A model generated the notes under the pieces. The model saw only the letters and a list, made by a program, of their open reading frames with translations. It searched no databases and was not told the origin of the DNA. Positions 13,401 through 31,904 of a stretch of DNA of 64,000 nt are shown one piece after another (the first letter of the stretch is position 1; each line of letters starts with the position of its first letter). The translations under genes were made by a program, and so were the position numbers. This DNA is from Trichoplax adhaerens (lineage: Eukaryota > Placozoa > Uniplacotomia > Trichoplacea > Trichoplacidae), in assembly GCF_000150275.1 (NCBI RefSeq), contig NW_002060955.1, positions 875,225 to 939,224 of the forward strand. The letters are read 5' to 3'.

Positions 13401-16400
13401 GTTTAAAAATAGAATAATCCATGAAAAAGGCTACAGTGAACAGGATTGCGTGCAATACAGGCCAGTCGTCTATAATAATACTGTTCAATCGTTGGCGACA
13501 ATTATTCGAGCTTGCGGTCCCTTAGGTATACCGTTTGAAAATCCATCACTTAAGGTATAACCAATTTTATGTTCATATATCTTGTAATAATTATTCTATA
13601 ATCATTCTGTAAGCTTCTATAAAATTATCGTCATTCTTTGAAATACGGATTTATAAGTAATTCAAGGCATAAAGTTAAATGCTGCTGTTTTTATTTATTG
13701 TACTATTACTGGGTTAAAAATATTTCGGTAGAGCTAGGAAATAATTCTATGCTACAATTATTGATTAAATATACCGGCTTAGCTTATAAATTTCTTGATT
13801 CGTTTCTAGCTTTACATTTAAAAGAAACTACTCAGTAACTTAACAAAAGTGACAGATAATTTTATATATACGATGCATTTCACGACAGTAATTATTTTAG
13901 TTGATGGAAATTAAATAAAATAAAGAATATGCATACATTTATTTTGATACTGTTCTTTATCAATTAATTATCAACACTCTAACCAGAAAATTTCTTATTA
14001 AAGAGCTTTATTGTTATATAGTAATTTTTTTATTTCCTTACTGATATTAATTTATACAGTACTAACCTTAACATGTTTATCAATTACAATATTTCTTTTA
14101 GTGCTATTAACAGGTATCAAGTCCAATTAGATAGGATACCTAGGAATAAATAATAAATATGACAAATTTGAAGCTTATGCATCGATATTTGTCTTTAAAT
14201 CCTTTCCTTATACTTCATTCGGTTTGCAATAGGATTTATCTAAGGAATATTTTAGTATGATTGAACGCCAAGGCGACAGTGTTGAACTAAGTAAAAAATT
14301 ACTGACTCTTATGAAGACTATTTGGGCGGATAATGGAATCCAAGAGTCTTTCAAGCGATCTAGGGAATACCAGTTGAATGATTCTGCAGGATAGTAAGTT
14401 CTAAACTCTCTATATTTTTATGAAATGAACATTCGTAAATCTCATTGAAAATTGTGCCCGGTTTTTTCTATGACGATATCGCCATGCTTAATATATAAAT
14501 TAAGAAATATGCGTAAATATGACTAATCTCTTGGTATTTTATCCACGAAAAAGATTAGATTAATTGTCTTTTACGACATGTTCATGCTTTTTAGCAACTA
14601 GATTAATTAAGTTGATTGATTTGATGAATACTTGCAATATAATTTAGTTATTTGAATGATATCGATCGCCTGGGAACGTCAAATTATATTCCGACCCAAC
14701 AAGACGTATTAAGGACAAGAGTGAAAACAACCGGAATTGTAGAGACACAATTTTCTTTCAGGGATTTTCGTTTTAAGTAATTACTTTTCCAAACGATCAT
14801 AGTAGATTACTTAACCTAGTCAATTTGCTTTTTCTAAGAAGCAATTAGAGATTGTAATAGTTATATAATCCACTGATAAGCATGCTCTTGTTTCCGTAAT
14901 ACTGTTATCAGTTTTTACTCAATACTATACTTTATGGTATTTACGATGTTTTTTTCATAAATATTATCATAGTCATTAACAATATGCAAATAATTTAGAA
15001 TGGTAGATGTTGGAGGCCAGCGAAGCGAACGGAAAAAGTGGATTCATTGTTTTGAAGGTGTAACAGCCATAATATTTTGTGTTTCATTGAGCGCATATGA
15101 TTTAAAACTGGCGGAAGATGAAGAAATGGTAAGTTAAATTTACAAGTAGAGTTACAAATATTTAACTTATAACGAGAGATTGGAACACTGACATTATTCA
15201 GAGCTTGATCGATAATTATTTTCTATAGTATTAGCCTAGAAGCTTTCTTTAATCGTCACGATATTACTGAAAATTTAATTTCAGATCATGTAATCAGGTC
15301 ATATCGGATCAGTTGATATAGTCAATTTGATCGTGTATATCAAGAATTGCCGTATCTATAAGTTTATAAAGGCTGAGATAATTTTCTGTGTTTACTACAG
15401 CTACTATAGTTTAAGACCACGATTTATCTTTTAAACATCATGCGTTGATGAAATAAATTTTCGACCTTAGCTATTATGTAAATATAATTGCAATGTTGTT
15501 TTTCTATACTACATTATCTAAAGTACGAAGTAGTAAATACACACCGTAAATATTATTTATGCCCTTAAGCCTATTAAATGAAAAATAATAAATCATTTGC
15601 GTGAAAATTGACCGTCCATTATAATGATTGAAGATGCTATAATAATACTCTTGTACTCATACGCAAGGCATAAATGATTCTTTTTTATGATAAAAGTATG
15701 AACAATTGGAGTAAAAGATACAACACATATACGTATACCGTAGAATAATAGTTATTTTAGGCTTAGATACAACTGCCAATTCGGAGAGATTTTTCAATAA
15801 ATTAGATACTAAGATTAGTATCGTAACTTGATAGGGTTATAGCACTTTCTAATTTCTATACTGTAAAAGTGCAATATTGTACGATTAGCTTATAATACCA
15901 CAGTCCAAGGTAATATTTTACTGTAGATTATTTATTTCGCATTAACAATGTATGAAATTTATATTTTAGATTATTCAAAGATGTATATCAATAATACGCG
16001 TAGTTTTGTTGATTTTTCAATATTATACCGATAAAAGTATACTCATTTATTGTATTACATTGGTAGGATATTGATTTCAGGGAGGGTTTAGGCTTTCATT
16101 GAATTAAAATATGCTGAAGCGATTTGGAAAGATTAACTTTCTTCATAATCTTCAATTCTTTTTGCTGTATCTTACTGTCGTGTTCAGCCTACGATACCTA
16201 AACCATTGCATAATTCCACATATAATTTATAGCTGATTTACTTGACTACAATCAGAGTTAGTGTTGTTTGAGTGGTACTTTGTGGATTATTTGCTAAAAA
16301 TTTGTACTGCCAAAAAGATTGTAATCATTATGAAGTAAAAGGCACTCTACCATTTAGTAATTTCTTGAAAGATTTAAATGTGCTCTATCCTTTTTTAAGA

Positions 16401-17674
16401 GAAGTTGGTAACAGTGAGATTTAATAGTTAAGGTGTCGATATATATATATATATATATCAAGTATTGTAGATTTCTTAATCTACAAAACAGGTATATGAA
16501 TGTCACCGATAGATAAGCTAATAGGCTATCGATTAGATCTAGCTGTTAGGTTATTATTACGTTGTCAATATCAATTTAAACCATATGATACTCATCGAAG
16601 TGATTTATTATCTTTGCATTATTAGAATCGTATGGTTGAAAGTATGCGGCTATTTGATTCAATTTGCAACAATCAATTCTTTGAAGAAACTTCAATAATC
16701 TTATTTTTGAACAAGAAAGATCTGTTTCAGCAAAAGATAGCTGTATCTCCACTAACATTATGCTTTCCTGAATACAGTGGTACAGTATTAACTATGTTAG
16801 ATTAAATGTATACCTATCTTTATTTTATTTCATTTAGACTTGATTACAATGTTAATCAAAGTGTTTGGATCGCCATAATTGTGGGTTGAGGAAATTCTGA
16901 GCGTTGCAAATAATAATTACTTTTATAAGTTAATACACGTAAATACTGTCTGTAGCTGTATACACTCATTATATATCAATCCGGTAATCTTTACTTGACT
17001 TCAATCAGTTTATAATACCGTATGGCAGCAGCTATAATATAATCACGAAATATTAATTTAATATTTAGTATTGGTATTGGATAAACTACAGATTTAAGAT
17101 ATTGCATAGTCAAATTCTTAAATTGGAGTTTAATCGTTTATGCCTCACTACTAAATATGATGCAAAGATACTATACCGTATTAATGATAAATTTTATTTT
17201 AAATTACTGCATTCTGATTTTATACTTTATTAAAAGTTTCAAATGTAGCAAATAAATTGTTTAATAGCAGCATAGCCGGCAATAGAGTTTGCTATATTGG
17301 ATATTTTACATCCGTAGTTGCCGTTATGCGTGAATTGTATCGTAACTTGCGCTTCAATTTGCTTAATCTGTTTATCTTCTAAAAGAAAGGAGAATTATTT
17401 GCTACGGGACTTTATTTATTTGATGATACGATGTAAATTATCATCAATTGGGGCATAATATTAACGGTATTCGTAACTTTTAGGTGCTAATAATTATCAG
17501 GAAGCGTCTTCGTACATTCAGACTGTTTTTGAAGATCTAAACAGAAAGAAAGAATCTAAAGAAATTTATACCCATTTCACTTGTGCTACTGATACGGACA
17601 ATATTCAATTTGTATTTGATGCAGTAACCGATGTTATTATCAAGAATAACCTGAAAGATTGTGGCCTATTTTAA
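10439..17674 (+). CDS. G protein alpha subunit, Gi/o class (gene A)
   Basis: This is a heterotrimeric G protein alpha subunit of the Gi/o class, which couples plasma-membrane receptors to effectors. My eight-exon model is 10439-10556, 12979-13021, 13413-13554, 14233-14393, 14648-14776, 14999-15128, 16626-16779 and 17484-17674. It gives 355 residues, the usual family length. Visible features are N-terminal MGC (myristoyl-Gly2, palmitoyl-Cys3), P-loop GAGESGKST at 40-48, switch I with [11 protein letters not shown], switch [14 protein letters not shown], base-binding NKKD and TCATDT, and C-terminus NNLKDCGLF with Cys at -4, the pertussis-toxin ADP-ribosylation site. All nucleotide-binding motifs are intact. 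The helical domain is divergent ([11 protein letters not shown]), and Val replaces the usual Phe before DVGGQ. The introns are larger than those of gene B exons 2-8, and intron phases match gene B exactly. Go versus Gi cannot be settled by eye. Confidence 0.93.
12823..12868. repeat. Inverted repeat (hairpin) in intron 1 of Galpha gene A
   Basis: ATGTAGCTGT plus ATCATCTT (12823-12842, with a CA bulge) is mirrored by AAGATGAT plus ACAGCTACAT (12851-12868) around an 8-base loop. The stem is 18 base pairs. It lies about 110 bp upstream of exon 2. The function is unknown; it could be the end of a decayed element or a structured intronic RNA. Confidence 0.55.
16439..16458. repeat. (AT)n microsatellite in intron 6 of Galpha gene A
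   Basis: About ten AT units in a row, inside the intron between exons 6 and 7 of Galpha gene A. Confidence 0.8.
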
Positions 17675-19780
17675 CAATTAGCAAGAAATTCTGATACTAC
17701 AATGGCATTCATTTCAAATAGGACTAGTACTCATTTGTAAAGATTCGAACTAATCTATAAGCTAACAGTGAGTTTTTGTTATTAATATCGAATACAGTAC
17801 CTACGCGTACATACTTTTCTTTATTTTATGATAGCTGATAATTATAGATAATTCATTATTATCCATCGAATTATAACTTATGATCAATCAGATACATTAC
17901 GATTTGATTTGGCTCACTTTAAACTACCTCATGTTGGTATACAATTTGATTTTACGATCGGAAATTGTTTTTACGTATTGTTCATACATCCTGGTGGTTA
18001 CATCTGGAGTATGGACGGCATCAAGTGAATTTGTAGTATTTAACTTTAATGTAGAATGGCTATAAACAAGCACTTGAAAGTAGAATAAACGTATTGCTTT
18101 TACCACACTAATGGGAATAGTATGAAATACTAGTTAGTCATAATTTCTATGTTGGGCTACGTCGCATAAATTGGATGGTACAATAATTGATTTCTTCTTT
18201 ACAAATTAATTATGCTAGCCGTTTTCATTGTATTATTATTCTTTTTTTCTGATCTTCAATTTTATTAATGCTTGTAAGCTAATACTGCGGTAAGTGTTGC
18301 CATTTATCTCGCGAAATACGCATAGATTATTGAAGTAACAATTATGATGCAAATAATACGTTGGTTATTTAATATAGAGCAAGTTGTTCACTTTGCTGCC
18401 ATGAGCAATAAATTGATATCCATGACATTAAGATTTGAAGGATAAAAGTGTGAACATGTAGGAAGATAATAAAGCGTGGTATAGCTGTAGATGATGTTAA
18501 GATGAAAATAGAAGGGATCCACTGTTGCTGGTCATTAACATATTCGTATCGTAGTGGTTGACTATTCTTTACAAATAATGATTGATCTACAGCATAATAA
18601 CGAGGTGTTTCTTCGCTTACCATGACCTTGTCCGTGGTGTAAATTAAGAATCCTGTGATAATCTAGATGATAATGTTGGCGAAAGTTGTTGGTAGTCTTT
18701 GACCTACAATAGTGGTTAAATAGCTGATATAAATAAGGACTAATTTGTCTAAGGTAGCAAGCTAAAATCAGATTTATTGAGATTCAAGTCAAACAAGCTT
18801 GCCTATTCTTTAGCTTACTATTCCACTGTAAGTTCGGCAAGTAAAGTAATCCTATCGTACCGTCAGCAGGTGTCAATTTGCTTTCATCACCCATCAGTAG
18901 ATTAACTAATTCATTTTCATCTACTAAACGATACAGTTTATTGCATTAGGCTTGTTTAACAATGCATCAAGTCCCAAATATAAATTCCATTTCAATCGCT
19001 TTCTGCTAGCTGTAGCCGTGTTCATCAGTTGTTGTAGCGTTACCGCAAATTTACGCATCCGTCATTTCATTTTTCATTGATGGAAGGAAACAATTTGCTT
19101 CCATAGGAGACTATATGATATCTAGAGTGATGTTCTAGTTTTATCCATAGTCTATAGAAGGATAGAGGAATCAGTTGTGTCTACCCGCGTATAATAGCAG
19201 TGGCAGTAAATGGACTTATAGCAGCGCGACTGCAGAGTGATATCCATTTTTTTGGTGAGGGCCGGTGGGGGGGGGGGGGAATCTGAATTTGTCCTTGTAC
19301 ATTGTACAATTAATGATACAGTTGACGAATTGCTCTGAACCTTCAAGTTAGTAAAGTACTGTACTAATATAAAGTACCGTTTTTAAGCGGCGAAATATTT
19401 TTTCTATCTTATTTATTTATTTACTTAATTTAGATTCTTCCCTGGAGCTGTGGTACCAGCAGTGAAGGGAGTGCCAAAATAGATCACTGACTATACACGA
19501 TACACAGTAGAGTGGTGTGAGGCAGTTTGCTTTGTAGTTGCCAATATTCAGCTGAAATGATTCTACACATTCTTGATTATCCTCCTCTACTCTATACTAG
19601 TACCACCGTAAAACGAGTAAAATGAGTTTGTAGGATAATTGACGCAAGATATGGAGTGCCAGCAAACTGCCGCTCATTACAGTGTAAGGGAATTGATGTG
19701 GTAGCCGATGGCATTCACACTATTTCAGTAGTACTTGATATGTGTGCTGTTCTATGCTTCACTTCCAAGTTGTGTATAAT
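17675..19780. other. 3' region of Galpha gene A and intergenic DNA
   Basis: This holds the 3' UTR of Galpha gene A; a possible polyadenylation signal AATAAA is at 18084-18089. The small open frames here (for example 18369-18623 on the minus strand) lack conserved features and I do not call them. A 13-base G run lies at 19267-19279. From about 18.3 kb onward the DNA becomes visibly less AT-rich, the start of the composition domain that surrounds the 5' end of gene B. Confidence 0.5.
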
Positions 19781-20051
19781 TGTCACAAACCAACTTCGTG
19801 ACAAGTATAACGTAAAAACAAATCTCTAAATTACTATAGTCTCCGGGATTCAGTATCCCTACTTACAAGAATTTAGACGCCTTTGATTCTACGTTAAAAC
19901 AACTATACAATTGAGAACTGCTTTATTCAACTATCTGACGGGTTTATATACCCTTCTACAGCAGCTAACATTCACAAGTCATCTTATAATAATACTTGAG
20001 TGAGAACATCTACTAACTAGTTTTTCACAGTCGGACTACAATATGTCCATT

Positions 20052-20134
20052 CACAGAATTTGGGCCTGAGTTCTCGACACTTGGTTCCTCTTTCGGATCC
20101 CACCGCTGCCACCAATTTAGGCCCGAATTTTGTG
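20052..20134. repeat. Inverted repeat surrounding the primer-binding site
   Basis: A 19-base block at 20052-20070 (CACAGAATTTGGGCCTGAG) is matched as an imperfect inverted repeat at 20116-20134 (about 15 of 19 positions), with the tRNA-like sequence between them. The left half begins inside the LTR segment, so the repeat spans the junction where LTR sequence stops. This could be a footprint of template switching. Confidence 0.6.
20091..20114 (-). other. Primer-binding site complementary to a tRNA-Leu 3' end
   Basis: Read on the minus strand this is TGGTGGCAGCGGTGGGATCC followed by GAAA. The plus strand, ATCCCACCGCTGCCACCA, matches the acceptor/T-arm 3' end, with CCA, that I recall for animal tRNA-Leu(AAG). 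A TGG-starting site complementary to a tRNA 3' end is the diagnostic minus-strand primer-binding site of LTR retrotransposons. Its orientation is opposite to the gag-like ORF that follows, which is unexpected in an intact element. Confidence 0.7.
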
Positions 20135-20226
20135 AAAATTTGGTAGAAATTGGAATCCGTGTGGGGAATCCAGCAATATTGCGTTAGTATATTAAATTTT
20201 ATAAAAGCTATTACACTGATTAGAAT

Positions 20227-21166
20227 GTCTGAAACCACGCCGAAGACCAATTTGCGCAGTCTTACGAACGAGGAAGAAAGCCGGCTAGAGGAGCTGGAAA
20301 ACTTTTCAGACGAACAATTAAAAAGTATGGCTAAAGGTTTAGGCATACATATCGGAAATTCAAAAACCGCTACTTTGGCTAGGAAAATTTTACAGAAAGA
20401 CACTGAAAAAGCCGAAGCATTTCTTGGTGCAAGTGCACAGCCTCGTACTGAACCAAGGCCTGAAGAAAATGTTTCTCAAGGGCGAGAACAAACACTGGAG
20501 CGAATCCTAAGCCAAATGGTACTACTACAACAACAATTATTGAATAATCAAAATAGACGGGATTATTTGGAAATAAATATTCCACCACTCCCGGAAGACA
20601 AAGATGTAGATAACTGGTTGCACATGTTTGAGAAGACAGCAACAGTCAATCGATGGCCGAGACATGAGTGGGGAGCTCGTTTAGGACCCTTATTAACTGG
20701 TGCAGCTCTCGAAGCATTCAGGGAACTGACGTTGGACGAGCAGGAGGATTTTGATCATGTAAGGCAGATAATCCTTCAGGCTTATGTAATTTCATCAGAT
20801 GTGTTCTGTAGGAAATTCTTTACGCTACGAAGAAAAGATGAGCAATCTTTCAGTGAATTTGGAAGAAAGAGAATGCATTACTTGAAGCAATGGATAGCAA
20901 CAAGTAGCAAGTCTGTGGAAGATACTGTCATAATGGAAATCCAATATCAGGAATGGGCTCGAGCAAAGAACTTTGCTCTGTTAACATATGTGCAAGTGAG
21001 ACAGCCGCAGAGCTGGAAAGAACTGATGTTAGCAGTCGATCAATTTGAAGCACAGAAAAGAGACTCCGTAGCACCTAACATTGGCAAAGGGCGACAAATT
21101 GGAAAGGATAAGAAGGCTTCCACACTAGAATATGAAGAGGAACCTGTGAAGTCTAAATTCTTGTAA
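20227..21166 (+). CDS. Gag-like protein of an LTR retrotransposon, truncated
   Basis: The open frame runs 20150-21166. I prefer the internal Met at 20227 (MSETTPKTNLRS, about 312 residues) because upstream codons look like leader sequence. The N-terminal third is charged, with a predicted coiled-coil-like segment (EERILSQMVLLQQQLL region). A capsid-like helical region follows, with VDNWLHMFEKTATVNRWPRH and later QSFSEFGRKRMHYLKQW, the pattern seen in Ty3/gypsy-type Gag and its SCAN-like C-terminal part. No CCHC zinc knuckle is present. The last codons (KSKFL, stop) are read from the inverted LTR arm, so the protein is cut off by the rearrangement. No protease, reverse transcriptase or integrase follows. 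It is intact as a reading frame, so the insertion may be young or the ORF may be retained. Confidence 0.75.
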
Positions 21167-21879
21167 GTAGGGATACTGAATCCCGGAGACTATAGTAATT
21201 TAGAGATTTGTTTTTACGTTATACTTGTCACGAAGTTGGTTTGTGACAATAATGTACCCTATAAGTGTGTCCATTGTACAAGGGACTACTACCGGTAGGA
21301 TTATTATTTTAAAAGCAGTATATAAGCAAATTATTTTCTGACAGCATACTGCTGTACTGTCTCTGATTCCTGGTCTGTATGGTCATGGCATTGAATAAAG
21401 ACAGTGGAAGCGCATGCTGCGCGTGATAATGCAATCTACTTTTGGTTGTGGCGTTACTCTAATGCAATGGTCTAGTGTCAATGATGGTCATTCTAATCAC
21501 TTCACTTCTACCAGTAGAGTATTGGGTATTTGCTAGTAATTTGTCAGGAAGAAAGTTGTCGTATAGCAGCACAGTCCTCTCCGTCTTGATCATGGGATAG
21601 AATTGCTGTGCTCGATTTCTCTTTCTATGCGTTGCTATGGTTTTAGATTTGGCTTTTTGAAAGCCTATTGGCACAAAGTACTTACAAGACAGGTGCATTA
21701 GTGCTGTGCTTCTTGATACTACTACTACTACTGTCTACCGTCCTTTTCTTTTTTTTCTTGGACTGTTATCCTCCTCCTTCTTTGGAAAACCTTACTCTCG
21801 GCATGGGGTAGTGCACAGTCTGACTCAGATTGCGACAACGGAGTCTGCACACCAGTGTTACCATGGTGTTACACTGTTG

Positions 21880-24060
21880 ACACTGCAGTACCAGTATACA
21901 GTACACTATACAGCGTATGAAAAAGAGTTTTTTTCTAAGTACAGTACAGTACAATGTCCAGTAGTACCGTACCGTACTGTACTGTACAGTACAGTGTAGT
22001 GTACAGTAGTTTTGAAAATACTGTACTGTACCGTTGTAAGACTGTACACTGTACAGTACAGTACTGTCGATCAGTACTGTAGTTTTGAAAATACTGTACA
22101 GTACAGTACTGTACCGTAGTTGCGTATATTCTTGTAGAAAAAACATGCTGTACAGTACTGTGTACAGTATCATTAATAATATCGTGGTGAGTTTAGCTGG
22201 AGAAGTTTGAATGGTAGAGAAAAGACTTTGGCGTGTCAATTCATAGCGTACTCGTACAGTAGAACATGCTGACATGAAAAAAAATGAGAAAAATCTGTAT
22301 ACTGAACATTGAGTGTACAGTACAATCGCAGCGACCACGATTTTTGTCGATCGTTGTGCACTACGGTAGATTGAAAAGGAATCGAGTGTACAGTACGGTA
22401 CTGTCCAATGTCCATTGAGTGTACTGTACTGTACTGTGCAATCGCTGCTAACACGACTTCTGTCGATCGTCGTGCACTACTGTACAGTGTACAGTACTGT
22501 ACTGTACGCTAGATTGAAAAAGGAATGGCGTGTACAGTGTACAGTACGGTCCAGCGTAGTACATTGTACTGTACTGTACAGTATTATGCTCGTCGTGAAA
22601 GCGTAGGTACTGTAGGGAGGGCGTTCCCGTTCTGCTACAGCCGCACAATGGAACGTCCTTATTTGTTTGTCTTTCACCGGGCCCGAATACTACAATTGTG
22701 ATGATGTAGCGCACAATGTGCAATGTGTACAGTACAGCATTGTACACTGTACAGTGTACAGTACTGGCTGTATGGCATACAATCGATGGTCATGTTCATA
22801 ATATCGGCATTCAAGCCCACTTACAGTACAGTATTGACTATTGTACAGTACACTGTACAGTACAGACTGTATGGCATACTGTAGAATCGAGGGTCATGTT
22901 CATAATCGGCATTCAAGCACAGTTACAGTACAGACAGTACGGTACAGTACAGTATTGATTGTTGTGCTGTACACTGTACACTGTACAGTACAGTACGGTG
23001 GACCAGAAGGCTCAGACAATGTCCGCTGTTGTTGTCCAGTACTATACCGGTGCACCGTATCGTACTGTACAGAAAAAGCTTGTTTGCTTTTTGCTAGCGT
23101 ACAATACAGTGCAATGTGTACAGTACTGTACACTGTACAGTATGGCATACTGTACAGGGAGATGCGGGAAATTTCGAATTTATGGTACCAACGTACTGTA
23201 CCAACAGAAAGTGGTCCTGGTCCTGTAGTACTGTACACTATACTGTACTCAGTGTACTGTACTGTACTGCACAGACTGTGTAACTAACCATGCATATCCC
23301 CCGTTATTAATAATGCACTACGTAACGACATGTAACAGTACTGTACTGTACTGTATACATAAGTCTCATTTGTACTGTAGCGGAAACGCTCTTCAGAAGA
23401 AGAGTAAGAAGCATAGGGGCAAAATTGCTAAACGACTAAATGACTTCCTTACTTTCTTGCCACTCTCGGTACCGAAGCGCCGTCATCGGTATGATAACGA
23501 TAATACTGTACTGTACAGTGTACAGTACTGCACCGTAGTGCTGTAGATCATACTGTGTAACTTTGCAGTTTGCACGTAATTTCGAAATTTCCCGTATCTC
23601 CCAGTACAATCGAGGGTCATGTTCATAATCGGTATTCAAGCACACTTCTTCAATAACAGTACAGTACAGTACAGTATTGATTCTTGTACTGTACTGTACA
23701 ATGCCCACTGTTGTTGTCCAGTACTATACCGGTCGACCGTATCGTACGCACGGTCGACCAATTGGCTTCTTTGCTTTATTCTACAGTACAATGTAGTGCG
23801 TGACTGTACTGTACTGTAGGTGCAGTGGCATTGTTCTGCCTACAGTACTCTACTGTAGCAGTCGTCACCATGACCTACTGTACAGTGTACAGTACAGTAC
23901 TGTACACTGGTCAAATCAACATGCACTCTGCTGTCCATTGGTCAAGTACAGTACAGTACACTACAGTACCATCGTGCTGGCTCAATACAGTACTGTACAG
24001 TACAGTACAGTACTGTATTTGGCTTGTGGTCCATGGACACTGAGTAGACTGTACTGTAGA
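21880..24060. repeat. Region dominated by GTAC / CAGTACTG palindromes
   Basis: Over about 2.2 kb the sequence is largely strings of GTACAGTAC, TACAGTACTGTAC and ACTGTACAGTGTACAG, which are self-complementary and read alike on both strands. Less repetitive blocks recur between them: GAGGGTCATGTTCATAATCG (about 22,887 and 23,611, variant at about 22,787), TTGTTGTCCAGTACTATACC (about 23,029 and 23,710), and GTCGATCGT..GTGCACTAC (about 22,346 and 22,462). A block near 23,160 (GGGAAATTTCGAATTTA) reappears inverted near 23,576. The many overlapping open frames are by-products of the repeat and are not called as genes. The tract ends about 215 bp upstream of the start codon of Galpha gene B. Confidence 0.8.
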
Positions 24061-24275
24061 CTGTAGCGCAATGTATTCGCTTCGGCGTAGTCAACGACTG
24101 TAGAAAAGAAAGCTTTACAGTGTGATAGTGTGTTACTAGCAAACATTAGGCAAAAGTCATTTCTTTTATTTTTTAGTCGTTCTTCGACTTTGCCTTGTCA
24201 TCGTCATCGATTATTCCACTCCATCTTATTCACATTCATTCATACTTTACTGGATAGAAACTCGGAAAACCGACA

Positions 24276-31904
<7,629 letters not shown>

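Larger units (their letters stand above)
19781..21248 (+). mobile_element. Composite retrotransposon-derived element with inverted LTR ends and a gag-like ORF
   Basis: The element is 1,468 bp, bounded by TGTCACAAACC at the left and GGTTTGTGACA at the right, and flanked by ATAAT (19776-19780) and ATAAT (21249-21253), a perfect 5-bp duplication. The left arm (19781-20059) is the first 279 bp of the LTR unit in forward orientation. The right arm (21151-21248) is the first 98 bp of the same unit, inverted. Both ends are therefore the same (U3-type) LTR terminus, whereas a normal LTR element has direct repeats. Between them lie a reversed primer-binding site (20091-20114) and a gag-like ORF. The duplication says the whole arrangement was integrated as one piece. 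I infer a rearranged cDNA product, non-autonomous because no reverse transcriptase or integrase is present. Confidence 0.8.

Noticed and set aside
19267-19279. Poly-G run as a possible G-quadruplex or regulatory element
   Set aside because: A single homopolymer run is weak evidence for structure and is prone to sequencing error, so I note it only within the intergenic entry.
20017-20642. Minus-strand open frames of 128 and 87 codons antisense to gag
   Set aside because: They overlap the LTR arm, primer site and gag on the other strand and show no conserved features.
21706-24142. Many overlapping open frames of 60-190 codons on both strands
   Set aside because: They are rich in Tyr, Ser, Thr, Val, Cys and Gln because they translate GTACAGTAC repeats; no domain, no splice logic and similar frames on both strands.
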